NCBI GenBank assembly: GCA_963680875.1 | Contig: OY804588.1 | Location: 79,384,829-79,448,828 of the forward strand | Direction: 5' to 3' | DNA length: 64,000 nucleotides | Origin: Bathymodiolus brooksi | Taxonomy: Eukaryota; Mollusca; Bivalvia; Mytilida; Modiolidae | Shown here: one piece after another, positions 14,250-23,449 of the stretch | Layout: every line of letters starts with the position of its first letter | How positions within the stretch are numbered: position 1 is the stretch's first letter | Notes under the pieces: model-generated | Told to the model about the DNA's origin: nothing | Databases searched by the model: none | What the model saw: only the letters and a program-made list of their open reading frames with translations | Translations under genes and position numbers: made by a program

Positions 14250-14426
14250 CTGAATGCTCTGTAGAATGATGATAACACAGGCATGGTTGGTATATCTTTA
14301 GGTTTGTTAACAGCCCAGTAGTAAGAAGCAAATGCTCCAGCTAGCGTCATCTGTCCAACGGCTATGATGAAATTCATTAACCAGAAAAACATGAATAATA
14401 TAAACACTTGTAATGGAATTATGTAT
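14250..14426 (-). CDS. SLC44A: SLC44/CTL choline transporter-like protein, visible exon 7 of 7 (partial gene)
   Basis: This 177-bp exon carries the best-conserved SLC44 stretch. A transmembrane helix (ILFMFFWLMNFIIAVGQ) is followed by the signature TLAGAFASYYWAVNKPKDIP and then PVLSSFYRAF. In the family this segment precedes a motif of the RYHTGSLAFG type, which must be on the next exon and is not in the window. The acceptor reads tatatttcag before 14426. The donor is gtaata just below 14250. The exon starts in phase 2, so one base completes a Gln codon begun by the exon at 15180-15229, and it ends after two bases of an Arg codon. The upstream open frame seen on the same strand to 14611 is intron, made by a decayed duplicate of this acceptor. 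Family assignment is firm. The paralogue within SLC44 is not resolved. Confidence 0.93.
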
Positions 14427-14600
14427 CTGAAATATAAAATACCATAAATGGTTTTAGTTAGAACTTTTGTATTACAGACATCTACTTTTAAATCAAACGA
14501 AATTATGTTTCTGAAATTTAAATTACCATAATTGGTTGTGGATAGCATGCACTTTTGCAGAGTACACACTTCTACTTTCGATTCAAATGGAGTTATGAGT
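14418..14600 (-). repeat. Decayed tandem duplication (84-90 bp) of an exon acceptor region
   Basis: The exon-edge sequence attatgtatctgaaatataa at 14418 is echoed at 14502 (attatgtttctgaaatttaa) and its start again at 14592 (gttatgag). Each copy continues with related sequence (taccataa-tggtt, tctact-tt, atcaaa). On the minus strand the second copy still carries a tttcag acceptor followed by sequence like the first bases of the exon. Confidence 0.75.
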
Positions 14601-14755
14601 TCGAACCCCATTCATGGTGATACAACATTATGTGATAAAGTTCGTCAGTGACTTGCAGCAGGTCGGTGGTTTTCTTCTGTTTCCTCCACCAATAAAACTG
14701 ACAGCCACAATATAATTGAAATATTGTTGAAAGTGGTGTTAAACACCATAACCAT
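14593..14755 (+). mobile_element. 5'-truncated tRNA-headed SINE
   Basis: It begins within a B-box-like gagttcgaacccca. It then runs through the shared SINE body (tgtgataaagttcgtcagtg, tttcctccaccaataaaactg) to the tail gaaatattgttgaaagtggtgttaaacacc. The same body and tail recur at 23130-23275, 24460-24650, 24843-25090 (reverse) and 45530-45730 (reverse). The composition resembles V-SINE-like molluscan elements such as RUDI, but I could not compare with a library. Confidence 0.75.
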
Positions 14756-15179
14756 AACCCAAAATGTTAATAATTAATAAAAAATCTGATAATTTTTTTT
14801 TTCTTATACAAGTTCAATGTTCGGAACAAAATGGTTATTTAGCACTTCCATCAATGTATTGGCTTGCCAGTAATGAGAACATTATAATGAAACATGGAAG
14901 CTAAATTCTACTTGTCAAATATTCCCTGCCCAGACTTCTCCTGTACATTCTTTGTTATATTTGACAAAACTTTGAGCCAATTTCACGTATGATTGTTGAT
15001 TGATTAATTGGTATTTAATGCCAACTTTAGCAGTATTTCAGTTATATCGTGGCGTCAACAAATCTTATTATTAACTTATCCAATTTCTCGGAAAAGAAGA
15101 ACTATTACATAATTTTTTTATTTCACTTTTTAAAAGAATGAATTAAAAAAAAATATCCGAACAAATATTAAACACTTAC
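14756..15179. other. Intron with a SINE tail fragment
   Basis: Bases 14999-15060 match the reverse complement of the SINE tail (ttggtatttaatgccaactttagcagtatttcagttatatcgtgg, read in parts). The rest is AT-rich intron between the exons at 14250 and 15180, and I see nothing else in it. Confidence 0.6.
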
Positions 15180-15229
15180 TGGTCTCCACCATATTTCACA
15201 AATCCACAAAACTTTCCAAATGTTGTATG
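15180..15229 (-). CDS. SLC44A: SLC44/CTL-like protein, visible exon 6 of 7 (50-bp micro-exon)
   Basis: This short exon encodes HTTFGKFCGFVKYGGD plus two bases of a Gln codon. The C-x-F-x-KYGG block matches the end of the large extracellular loop of SLC44 transporters, where a cysteine followed by an (Y/K)YGGE-like motif precedes the next helix. The acceptor is ctatttatag above 15229 and the donor is gtaagtg below 15180. It starts in phase 0, fitting the phase-0 end of the exon at 18422, and ends in phase 2, fitting the exon at 14426. It is too short for normal gene finding. The junction logic and the motif are the support. Confidence 0.85.
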
Positions 15230-15230
15230 C

Positions 15231-15290
15231 TATAAATAGAGAGACTTTTAAAAAACATCCTATAAATAGAGAGACTTTTAAAAAACAATG
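15231..15290 (-). repeat. 30-bp tandem duplication of the acceptor of the 15180-15229 exon
   Basis: Bases 15231-15260 and 15261-15290 are two near-identical copies of tataaatagagagactttta plus aaaaaca. Read on the minus strand each copy is the pyrimidine-rich end of an intron, tctctctatttatag. The real exon is therefore preceded by two usable-looking AGs 30 bp apart. Confidence 0.9.
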
Positions 15291-15798
15291 CATAAAAAAG
15301 AAAAAAAAACATATTATATCTTTACCTAATAGAATTTTCTTGTAATACAGAGTTATTTTCTCTTGCATGTAAACCATACATTGATTGATTGGTGTTTAAC
15401 ACAACTTTAGCAGTATTTCAGCTATATTGTGTTGTGAATAAATTTGATGAATAACTACATGCATACGTACATCTCTTATCAATTTCTGCATAGAGAAATC
15501 ATAAAGTAGTAGGTAGGAGTCAGAATGTTTGCTGAGCAGAGAATGAGGCATCAAGTTTCATATTCTGCTGATGGTATATATAATAAAGACTTTCATTTAC
15601 GATTCAATGCAACTCTAAAGGGAGGGGTGATGGTAGACTATGCTATGACATTAAGATCGTTCCAGTGACAGGTTTGAGCAAGCCGATTTAAAAAAGGGAA
15701 ATATGATAATATGAACAGCTTCAGCTGTTTTGGACATCCTTTTTGCCCTTCACACAGACAATTATGTAGCTGTTGTAACAACTTCCAAATAAATTGAG
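15291..15798. other. Intron with a SINE tail fragment
   Basis: A reverse SINE tail fragment lies at 15384-15440 (tgattggtgtttaacacaac then agcagtatttcagctatatt). The remainder is unremarkable intron. Confidence 0.55.
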
Positions 15799-16062
15799 GC
15801 CCGGGTAGCTCAATGAGTTAGGTAGTGGGATTACGTAATAACTCATACAAGCCTATCACCAATTTGGCATGGGTTCGCGCCCGGCTTTGTAAATTACAAA
15901 AAAGGGTGCACTCGACTTGCAGCCGCAAGTGATCAAGTTTACCAGTTGCTTGCCCGTGGTTGGTGGTTCTCTCCGGCTTCCTCCACCACTAAAGCTGGTC
16001 GCCATGATATAGCTGAAATATTGCTGAAAGTGGCGTTAAATACAATAAATCAAATCAAAATA
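15799..16062 (+). mobile_element. Full-length tRNA-derived SINE
   Basis: The head contains a pol III A-box-like tagctcaatgagttaggtag and, 65-75 bp later, a B-box-like gggttcgcgcccgg. The body carries ggttctctccggcttcctcc and the tail is agctgaaatattgctgaaag followed by tggcgttaaatacaataaat. A head fragment of the same subtype is at 49183-49290. The tail is shared with the SINEs at 14593 and 24460, so different tRNA-like heads are joined to one tail. Confidence 0.85.
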
Positions 16063-16094
16063 AATTGACTATATTAAAATGTCCCTTGCATGGG

Positions 16095-16442
16095 GAGTTT
16101 GTAGTTTAATGCCAAGCAAACACATTTCAGCTATATCATGGTGAGAACAAGTTTCGATGAAATGATGTTCATTTCATACTAAACCAGCATGTTTAGTTGG
16201 ATTTTTATTGTGCTTGCTCATTGAAACCACAGTCCACAGGCAGACATGTAGTTCCACTTACGGACACATTATCCTGATTCCAAGCCAACTAGTTTTTGTT
16301 CTTATTCGTCAAAACTGCATTCTTGTGTTAGCGGAGATCAGCAAATACCAATTCCATTGTCTTTAGTTTGTTTCGACCTAGACTCAACCCAAGATCTACC
16401 ACACTTGCGATGAGCTTTCTAACCATCACATAACCAATGCAG
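16095..16442 (-). mobile_element. tRNA-headed SINE of a second subtype, reverse orientation
   Basis: It is paired with 20372-20702. Both contain caatttttcagctatatcat-like tails, a central cagcatgtttagttgga / caacatgcttagttgga, the block attgaaaccacagtc / attgaagcaacagtc, and end in a tRNA-like head. On the minus strand the head of the partner reads tcgtgtaatggttggcatgc with B box gggttcgaaccc. This copy is more degraded in the head (catcacataaccaatgcag). Confidence 0.75.
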
Positions 16443-17049
16443 TTCCAGTACAATAACACTCATATTTTACTTCCTGGTTCCACACTGTTACTGTACAATA
16501 ATGCTATCAAATTTTACTTCCTGGTTCCAGACTGTTATTCTACAATAACACTATCATATTTTACTTTCTGGTTCCAGACTGTTACTGTACAATAACGTTA
16601 TCATATTTTACTTCCTGGTTCCAGACAGTTATTGTACAATAACACTATCATATTTTACTTCCTGGTTCCAGACTGTACAATAACACTATCATATTTTACT
16701 TCCTGATTCCAGACTGTTATTGTACAATAACGCTATCATATTGTACTTCCTGATTCCAGACTGTTATTGTACAATAACACTATCATATTTTACTTCCTGG
16801 TTCCAGACTTACTGTACAATAACGCTATCATATTTTACTTCCTGGTTCCAGACTTATTGTACAATAACACTATCATATTTTACTTCGTGGTTCCAGACTG
16901 TTATTGTACAATAATGCTATCATATTTTACTTCCTGGTTCCAGACTGTTATTGTACAATAACGTTATCATATTTTACTTCCTGGTTCCAGACTGTTATTG
17001 TACAATAACACTATCATATTTTACTTCCTGGTTCCAGACTACAATAACA
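16443..17049. repeat. 47-bp minisatellite, left block
   Basis: About 13 imperfect copies of a 47-bp unit (gttccagactgttattgtac, then aataacactatcatatttta, then cttcctg). Some units are shortened where gttattgt is missing. The array continues at 18106-18421 after an inserted element. Short open frames such as those at 16720 and 16767 are translations of the repeat. Confidence 0.93.
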
Positions 17050-18105
17050 AGGGTTTGAAATAACCGGATGCCTGTGCCGTGCTAAATTTGACATGGGCAA
17101 GTAAGATTTTAAAGGCAGCAGCCCGCTGGGCAAATGAAAAATCCTAGATGCATTCAATCAAACTACGGATTCCTGACCACAGATTGAAACAAGAAAGAGC
17201 TGTCACTTAGTATTGATGATTTTCCAAACGGATGTTGATATAGTATTTATAGTTTCTGATACGGATCGGTCTAAATTCCGGATTGCTTTCGGACCATAAC
17301 AAGTCGGCCTTAAAAATGACACGTGGTAAATTCGGATATACCAACTTATGAAACTCAAAATACATAATGTTTTTCTTGTTGGGTTGTTCCATCGGATATA
17401 AGATCGAAATGTTTAATGATCAATATTATGTTATCATAATCATTTTAAGACCTATTTCCGTGATGTTTTTTTAATTAGGACCGAGTTCCGTATGGGGCGA
17501 AAAACTAGTCAATAATAAATCATAGCCATCATGGCTGCTGAACAACAAAAACATGCAACAATATAAACACTATAAAAGCAGTTTATTTCAGTGCAATATA
17601 CAAACATGCAGCAATACAAACAATATCTAAAACAGGATATGATTCAAAGGTCAAATAAACTGTCAAAGAAAAAATATGTCTGACATTTATACATTGAAGA
17701 GGTGACAATATGTCATATTTCATGAATAAAGTAAAATATTTTGCCTACCTACCTCCCCAGTCAAACAATGGTGGGCCAGAGAAGGGGAAAAAAACCATAT
17801 TTTTAAGCTTGGTCTTAGATACAAATTTGTCATGAATAATCCAGATTTTGAAACACAACACACTACAAAATTTTTCAGAATTTTTCAATCATAAAAGTGG
17901 ACTTTTGAAACTTTAATTTAGGTGTCAGGAAAAGCCTTGAATGCAGGATTTTTTATCATTTACCCCGGAGCTTCTGGAGGTCTTGAGCAGCCCCAAACCC
18001 CCTGCCGTAGTTGCTGGACAAGTTCCTGTCATAATGGGCAAGTCAATTTGTTTTCTTCTTGCCCTAAATTTGGGCAACTCCTTTAAAAAGTTAATTCAAA
18101 CCCTG
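17050..18105. mobile_element. hAT-like non-autonomous DNA element inserted in the 47-bp array
   Basis: The left end AGGGTTTGAAATAAC at 17050 and the right end GTTAATTCAAACCCTg at 18091-18105 are inverted repeats (14 of 15 match). They interrupt the 47-bp array. The flanks caataaca (17042-17049) and caataatg (18106-18113) agree at 6 of 8 positions, as expected of an aged or imperfect 8-bp target duplication. The C/AGGGTTTGAA-type terminus is common in hAT elements. Inside there is no transposase. The only frame of note (minus, 17207-17392) is unrecognised. Confidence 0.7.
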
Positions 18106-18421
18106 CAATAATGCTATCATATTTTACTTCCTGGTTCCAGACTGTACAATAACACTATCATATTTACTTCCTGGTTCCAGACTGTTATTATACAATAACA
18201 CTATCATATTTTACTTCCTGGTTCCAGAATGTTATTGTACAATAACACTATCATATTTTACTGCCTGGTTCCAGACTGTTATTGTATAATAACGCTATAA
18301 TATTTTACTTCCTGGTTCCAGACTGTACAATAACACTATCCTATTTTACTTCCTGGTTCCATACTGTCATTGTACAATAACACTATCATATTTTACTTCC
18401 TGGTTCCAGATTGTTACTTAC
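18106..18421. repeat. 47-bp minisatellite, right block, ending at a splice donor
   Basis: About 7 further copies of the same unit as 16443-17049. The last, tggttccagattgttactta, runs directly into the GT of the donor of the exon at 18422-18518. On the minus strand the intron therefore begins gtaagtaacaatctggaacc and continues as array. Confidence 0.92.
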
Positions 18422-18518
18422 TGATTCATTACAAGGTACATTTGACAACACCTCACTTCCTATTTGACTACTGGTATCATTTCTGTAGAACTCTTTACCC
18501 CCCATAGAACCAACAAAT
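18422..18518 (-). CDS. SLC44A: SLC44/CTL-like protein, visible exon 5 of 7 (extracellular loop)
   Basis: This 97-bp exon encodes FVGSMGGKEFYRNDTSSQIG and SEVLSNVPCNES. It aligns with the start of the large extracellular loop between two SLC44 helices, a poorly conserved region that usually contains cysteines and N-glycosylation sites. Here a Cys and NDT (a possible N-glycosylation sequon) are visible. The acceptor is tggtaccag above 18518 and has a weak pyrimidine tract. The donor is a perfect gtaagt. The phase-2 start and phase-0 end fit both neighbours. The assignment rests on position, phase and open frame, with modest sequence similarity. Confidence 0.75.
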
Positions 18519-19738
18519 CTGGTACCAGGTCAAGGATCCGTTACAGATTAATTTGAAGTTTATATCTATGTTGAAGATCCATGAATTAATTACGGTAAAC
18601 AATTAAGGCAGTTTTTGCGGCATAAAGAATACGGTTATCATTAATATTTCGATCTTGGACTTAGTTTATGGCCAGGATTGATGGATTAATTAAAGAACAA
18701 TGTAGTTTTTGGAGCAGTAGGAAACCAGTTTCAACTTATATTTCAAACTTGGACATTCATATTAAAGTAGTACAGGGCATTTTCCATTCATCTTGTTAGC
18801 AAATCTTTATTAAATGCATTTTCATCCTTGATGGTTGTAATTTATCATGTTTTGTTCACATACTACAGGGTATATATTCCACAGCAACCGAGCAAGGGCA
18901 AATTGTCCGTCTAATTTCATTTTTTCCTCAGTTACTTTGTTTTCAAAATGAATATGTCAAAGTGAAAGTAAAATATGGCTCTGTTTTGCATATTGATTTA
19001 ACAGGATCGACTATCGTAAGGACTTAAGCCACCCTGGACCCACTTCTACTTTAGGATTATCACCTCCTACTTGAAAATAAGTGCAATTTATTTTTCATTC
19101 ATAGTAAAAAAAAAAAAATTTCTTCTCTGCACATGTGCCCACAGTACTTCCCAGTGACAGTGAAGCAGACTTTATCTATGAATTTCATCAGTATTTTATT
19201 TTAAGGAATTTAATGCTTTGGTTACCAGAGAAATGGTCTGGATGTTTAAACATGGTGTTTATGTTGTAGGGGCCGTCATGGTCATGATTGTTTGATGGTG
19301 GTGGACTATTAGTCCCCGAGGGTATCATTCACCCAGCTGTCAGCGCTTTGGCATTATTTTTGACTTACTTGATATATCTATTATTGAAATTTACAGTTCC
19401 TAAATAATGTAATTATTAATAAAACTAAGGTTCTCCTTCACCAAGCATTGGTTACCCTATCGATTTTGGCTAAATACTTTTTAGCCCCTATTGTTTACTT
19501 GTTCCCCAAAGACTACTAAATTATTTGGCTTTCCAATCTTTTTATTATAATCGTAACAGAATAAAGGTTATTCTAGAAATGTGTCATGCACCTACTTGCC
19601 CGAAAGCGAAATTTAGAAAAATTTTCTATTTATTCAAACAAATTCTTTCACAATTTTCACTTGTCCCGGGTTTCTGGCAAGTGGGTTAGCACAAAGACTG
19701 CACACTAAATTCAATATCTATGTTTTTATAAAGGATAC
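18519..19738. other. Intron
   Basis: AT-rich intron between two transporter exons. It holds an A-run near 19108 and a fragment of the SINE head at 19266-19330 (gggccgtcatggtcatgatt). I see no other feature. Confidence 0.6.
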
Positions 19739-19831
19739 ACAGAAGTGACAACCATATAAGATATGAGTACAATTTGTAACAGGAATGGAAACACCGGCCA
19801 AAATAGTGTAAAAATCATGCTTCCAATGGCT
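19739..19831 (-). CDS. SLC44A: SLC44/CTL-like protein, visible exon 4 of 7
   Basis: This 93-bp exon encodes AIGSMIFTLFWPVFPFLLQI then VLISYMVVTS and two bases of Val. It corresponds to the helix that follows the (K/R)EAS(R/K)A(I/V)G motif of SLC44 proteins and ends where the large extracellular loop starts. The acceptor is tatattttcag above 19831 and the donor is gtatcc below 19739. A donor two bases earlier (gtgtat) would give phase 0 and would not join the exon at 18518, so I chose the phase-2 end. The upstream residue of the motif is split with the exon at 20250. Confidence 0.9.
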
Positions 19832-20249
19832 CTGAAAATATAATAAAGATAAACAATTAGACTTCATAATGTAATAGATCTTATATGGTTTATTAATCAA
19901 CTCATAAAATTTACAGACAAATATTTGCAAGTCGATTAAAGGGATCCAGAAACAAGATATAATCTCATATAAATACTTTTGTAATATGTTAAGATGTAAT
20001 AGATCTTATACATAATGAAAAAAAAAATGAAAAATAATTTTGCAATTTCTCAACTTTTAGAAAAATGTGTTCTTCCCAGAGGAATTTTTTTAAAGGGAGC
20101 TACTCTGATCTTGTTTTGGGAGTGAGTGAATGTGACAGGAATGGTTTAAATGCTTCATTTGCAGTAAAAAAAAGAAAAGAAAAGGAAGATTAAAAAAAAT
20201 GTTTTTCGCAACTCCCATTAATATTGAAATCTAATTAAATCAGACATAC
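19832..20249. other. Short intron
   Basis: AT-rich intron of 418 bp. The word taatagatcttata occurs twice (near 19871 and 19996). I see no other feature. Confidence 0.6.
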
Positions 20250-20349
20250 TTGCTTCCTTCTTCAATAAGTTTTATGGCAATACAAATTCTATAGCACAAA
20301 AATATCAGCACCAGCAAAAAAAAAACCAGGAATGTGGAAATCGTACAAC
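20250..20349 (-). CDS. SLC44A: SLC44/CTL-like protein, visible exon 3 of 7
   Basis: This 100-bp exon encodes a hydrophobic helix CTISTFLVFFLLVLIFLCYR followed by ICIAIKLIEEGS. It matches the family pattern of a helix followed by RKRI-x-IAIALIKEAS. The acceptor is cttttccag above 20349 and the donor is gtatgt below 20250. The exon begins with GT, completing a Gly codon from the exon at 25226, and ends with AA, completing Lys with the first A of the exon at 19831, which gives SKAIG. The helix is encoded partly by a run of ten T, so length variation there could shift the frame. Confidence 0.9.
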
Positions 20350-20371
20350 CTGGAAAAGAGCGTGAGTAATC
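20350..20371 (-). promoter_or_regulatory. Acceptor and pyrimidine tract of visible exon 3
   Basis: On the minus strand the intron ends in a ctcttttccag tract. A similar exon-edge copy lies about 400 bp further upstream at 20727-20752, with a SINE between the two. Confidence 0.5.
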
Positions 20372-20702
20372 GTTAATGTTAAATGAGCAATTTTTCAGCT
20401 ATATCATTATGAGAACAAATTACATTACAATGGAATGATCATGATGTCTGCTTTGTACTATATCAACATGCTTAGTTGGAATTTCATAGTGCTAGGTCAT
20501 TGAAGCAACAGTCTGTGGGGAGACATGCTATCATGATTCCGAGACAACCAGTATTTGCTTATACTCCTTAAAGCTGTATGCTTAGTGGAGGTGCAGCAGA
20601 TATCAATTTAATACATTTTTGGTTTGGCCAGGACGTGGGTTCGAACCCATGATCTACTGTACTCGATGCGAGCATGCCAACCATTACACGACTGATGCTG
20701 TC
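20372..20702 (-). mobile_element. tRNA-headed SINE of the second subtype, reverse orientation
   Basis: This is a better-preserved copy of the family at 16095. On the minus strand it opens with tcgtgtaatggttggcatgc (A-box-like) and has a perfect B-box-like gggttcgaaccc near 20638-20649. It ends in the agctgaaaaattgctcattt-type tail. It separates a transporter exon from a duplicate of that exon's edge. Confidence 0.8.
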
Positions 20703-20726
20703 AATTTGAAATATCAAATGAAGAAA

Positions 20727-20752
20727 TGAATGTGGAAATTGCACAACCTAAA
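20727..20752 (-). repeat. Duplicate of the 5' edge of visible exon 3
   Basis: gaatgtggaaattgcacaac (20728-20747) matches gaatgtggaaatcgtacaac (20329-20348) of the exon at 20250-20349 at 18 of 20 positions. On the minus strand it is preceded by ttatttttag, a second acceptor. Confidence 0.7.
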
Positions 20753-21019
20753 AATAACTTGACCTGGATTTTGGTATTAAACCTTTGAAGAAAAAAGAAT
20801 TTGTACTCATACACCAAGAGACAGTCAATCAGATCACTGTATAAATACCTTGTTCTGATTGGGCAATTTTAAAATACTAGTAAAAAAATTATACTAAGAA
20901 GTTTTATGACCATGAAGGCCTGTATTTTATGGTTAATTACACTTCTAACGAAGTAGAAATATACATGTTGAGGCAAACTAAAGATATCATACGGAAACCA
21001 TATTTTTTTTCTGAATTCC
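20753..21019. other. Intron
   Basis: AT-rich intron. Nothing recognised. Confidence 0.5.
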
Positions 21020-21265
21020 TATTTTAAAGGGAGCACAACTCCTGAACAGAATTGGCCATCATTCTGAAAATCAAAATTAACCTGTATCCTATGATCAATA
21101 AAACTTTTACCAAAGTAGGAAGATAGAATAAGGGAGAAACTCAAATTATTTTTCGGAAACAATTAATATTTTTCTGATTTCTTATCTCAAAGGGGCATAA
21201 CTCATGAATGGAATAGGCCATCATGGGTAAAATTTGATCTTGACCTGTATTTGATGATCAAAGGC
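21020..21265. repeat. Dispersed repeat with two 165-bp units
   Basis: aaagggagcacaactcctga at 21027 and aaaggggcataactcatgaa at 21190 start two related units. Each continues with tggccatcat, a (c/g)acctgtat block and tgatgatca or tatgatcaa. A third partial copy is at 23297-23365, so the intervening Helentron-like element and SINE pieces may have been inserted into or beside it. Confidence 0.65.
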
Positions 21266-21275
21266 CAACCTCAGC

Positions 21276-21370
21276 AGGAGCTGTCATGGTCTTGATCACA
21301 TGGTAGTTGCATTTATAGCTACCTATGCAAATCAGTGTCTATCACCACTAAAGTCGTGAGGTGTACTTGA
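21276..21370 (+). mobile_element. SINE head fragment
   Basis: gagctgtcatggtcttgatc then atggtagttg and cagtgtctatcaccactaaa match the tRNA-like head of the SINE at 24843-25090 (reverse), without body or tail. Confidence 0.65.
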
Positions 21371-21387
21371 TACTAGAGGTTCAGCCC

Positions 21388-23138
21388 ACTGAGCCTGTGT
21401 CGCTCATCTTTCACCCCTGAGCCTGTGTCGCTTATCTTTCACCACTGAGCCTGTGTCACTCACCTTTCACCACTGAGCCTGTGTCACTCACCTTTCACCA
21501 CTGAGCCTGTGTCACTCACCTTTCACCACTGAGCCTGTGTGTCGCTCACCTTTCATTCTGCTTTGAGGAAACTTAATACAGAACCTTCCATAGGTGCTTC
21601 CCACCAAATGTTGGTTCATTTGGCTGAGCAGTTTCAGAGAAGGTTTTTAGAAATCGACCAACCAAAAACAAGAATTGCCTATGGCAGCCATGTTTGCAAA
21701 CGGATCGGGACGAAATGAGCAATCTTTATAGAGGATCTTCCATAGATGCTTCCTACCACATTTCGGTCCATTTGGCTAAGTGATTGCAGAGGAAAAGCAT
21801 TTTTAGAAATCGACCAATCAGAAACAAGAATTGCCTATGGTGGCCATGTTTGTTAACAGATCAAAACGAAATGAGCAATCCCTATAGAGGGCCTTCCATA
21901 GATGCTTCCTACCACAGTTCGGTCCATTTGGCCAAGCTGTTTCGGAGTAGAAATTTTTTAGAAATCGACCAATTAGAAACAAGAATTGCCTGTGGCCGCC
22001 ATGTTTGTTAATGGATCAAAACGAAATGAGCATCTTTATAAAGGACCTTCCATAGATGCTTCCTACCAAGTTTTGGTTCATTTGACAAAGTGGTTTCAGA
22101 GAAGAAGATTTTTAGAAATCGACCAATCAGAAACAAGAATTGCCTGTGGTGGCCATATTTGTTAATGGATCGGGATGAAATGAGCAAAGTTTATAGATGC
22201 TTTCTACCAAGTTTTGGTTCATTCTGCCTAACGGTTTCAGAGGAGAAGAATTTTAAAAATAAGAGGAGATTTTTTTAGAAATCAACCAATCAGAAACAAG
22301 AATCGTCTGTGGTGGCCATGTTTGTTAACGGATCAGGACGAAATGAGCAATATTTATAGAGGACCTTCCATAGATGCTTCCTACCACGTTTCGGATCATT
22401 TGGCAAAGTGGTTTCAGAGGAGAAGATTTTTAGAAATCAACCAATTAGAAACAAGAATTGCCTGTGGTGGCCATGTTTGTTAATGGATCGGAACGAAATG
22501 AGCAATCTTTAAAAAGGACTGCCCAATATGCTTCCTACCAAGTTGTGGTTCATTTTGCCAAACGGTTTCAGAGGAGAAGAATTTTAAAAATCAGCCAATC
22601 AGAAACAAGCGTCGTCTGTGGCGGCCATGTTTGCTAACGTATCGGGACAAAATGAGCAATCTTCACAGAGGACCTTCCATAGATACTTCCTATCAAGTTT
22701 CGGTTAATTTGGCCAAGCGGTTTCAGAGAATAAGATTTAAAAAAAATCAGCCAATCAGAAACAAGAGTTGCCTGTGGTGGCCATGTTTGTTAACGGATTG
22801 GGACGAAATGAGCAATCTTTACAGAGGACCATCTATATATGCTTCCTACCAAGTGTCGGTTCATTTGGCCATGCAGTTTCAGAGGAGAAGATTAAAAAAA
22901 ATCAGCCAATCAGAAACAAGAATTGCCTGTGGCGACCATGTTTGTTAATTGATCGGGACAAAATGAGCAATCTTTATAGAGGACCTTCCATAGATGCATC
23001 CTACCAAATTTCAGTTCATTTGGCTGAGGGGTTTCAGAGGAGAAGATTAAAATGTGAAAAGTAAACGAACGACAGATGACGGACGACAGACGCCAAGTGA
23101 TGGCAAAAGCTCACATTGGCTTTGGTAAGGTGAGCTAA
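21388..23138 (+). mobile_element. Helentron-like (pearl/HINE type) tandem-repeat element
   Basis: Three modules lie in order. First is a 28-bp minisatellite (21388-21555, about six units of actgagcctgtgtcactcac plus ctttcacc). Second is a tandem array of about 155-bp units (21560-23050, about nine units, marked by ccttccatagatgcttccta, gaaatgagcaatctttatag and ggccatgtttgttaa). Third is a terminal module with gacggacgacagacgccaag and a foldback agctcac...gtgagct (23109-23137). Terminal hairpin plus internal tandem repeats is the known layout of bivalve pearl elements and Helentron-associated sequences. No Rep/helicase is present. Open frames at 21784, 22090, 22631 and 22768 are array translations. 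Confidence 0.75.
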
Positions 23139-23280
23139 CAACACTATGTGAAAAATTTGTCAGTGACTTGTGGCATGTTGCTGGTTTTCTTTGGGCACTC
23201 CGGTTTTCTCCACCACTAAAACTGACAGTCACGATATAACTGAAATATTGTTGAAAGTGGCATTAAGCACCATAAAACCA
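23139..23280 (+). mobile_element. 5'-truncated SINE
   Basis: Body and tail only: aacactatgtgaaaaatttg, ccactaaaactgacagtcac, then gaaatattgttgaaagtggc and a cataaaacc end. It follows directly on the Helentron-like element. Confidence 0.7.
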
Positions 23281-23449
23281 ATAAAAACCATCTGATTTAA
23301 AATGGGCATAACTCATGAATGGAATAAGCCATTGACCAGTATTTGATGATCAAAGGTCAATCTTAGCACCACTATCTAACCTAGTTTGTAATGCTATCTT
23401 CATTATTTACATAATAATACAAGTTATTTCCAGTTCCTCAATCATGTGG
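23281..23449. repeat. Third copy of the 165-bp dispersed unit
   Basis: aaaatgggcataactcatga then tggaataagccattgaccag and tatttgatgatcaaaggtca continue the repeat seen at 21020-21265. Confidence 0.6.

Noticed and set aside
19739..19741. Alternative donor gtgtat two bases upstream for visible exon 4
   Set aside because: It would leave phase 0, which does not join the phase-2 start of the exon at 18518. The gtatcc donor does.
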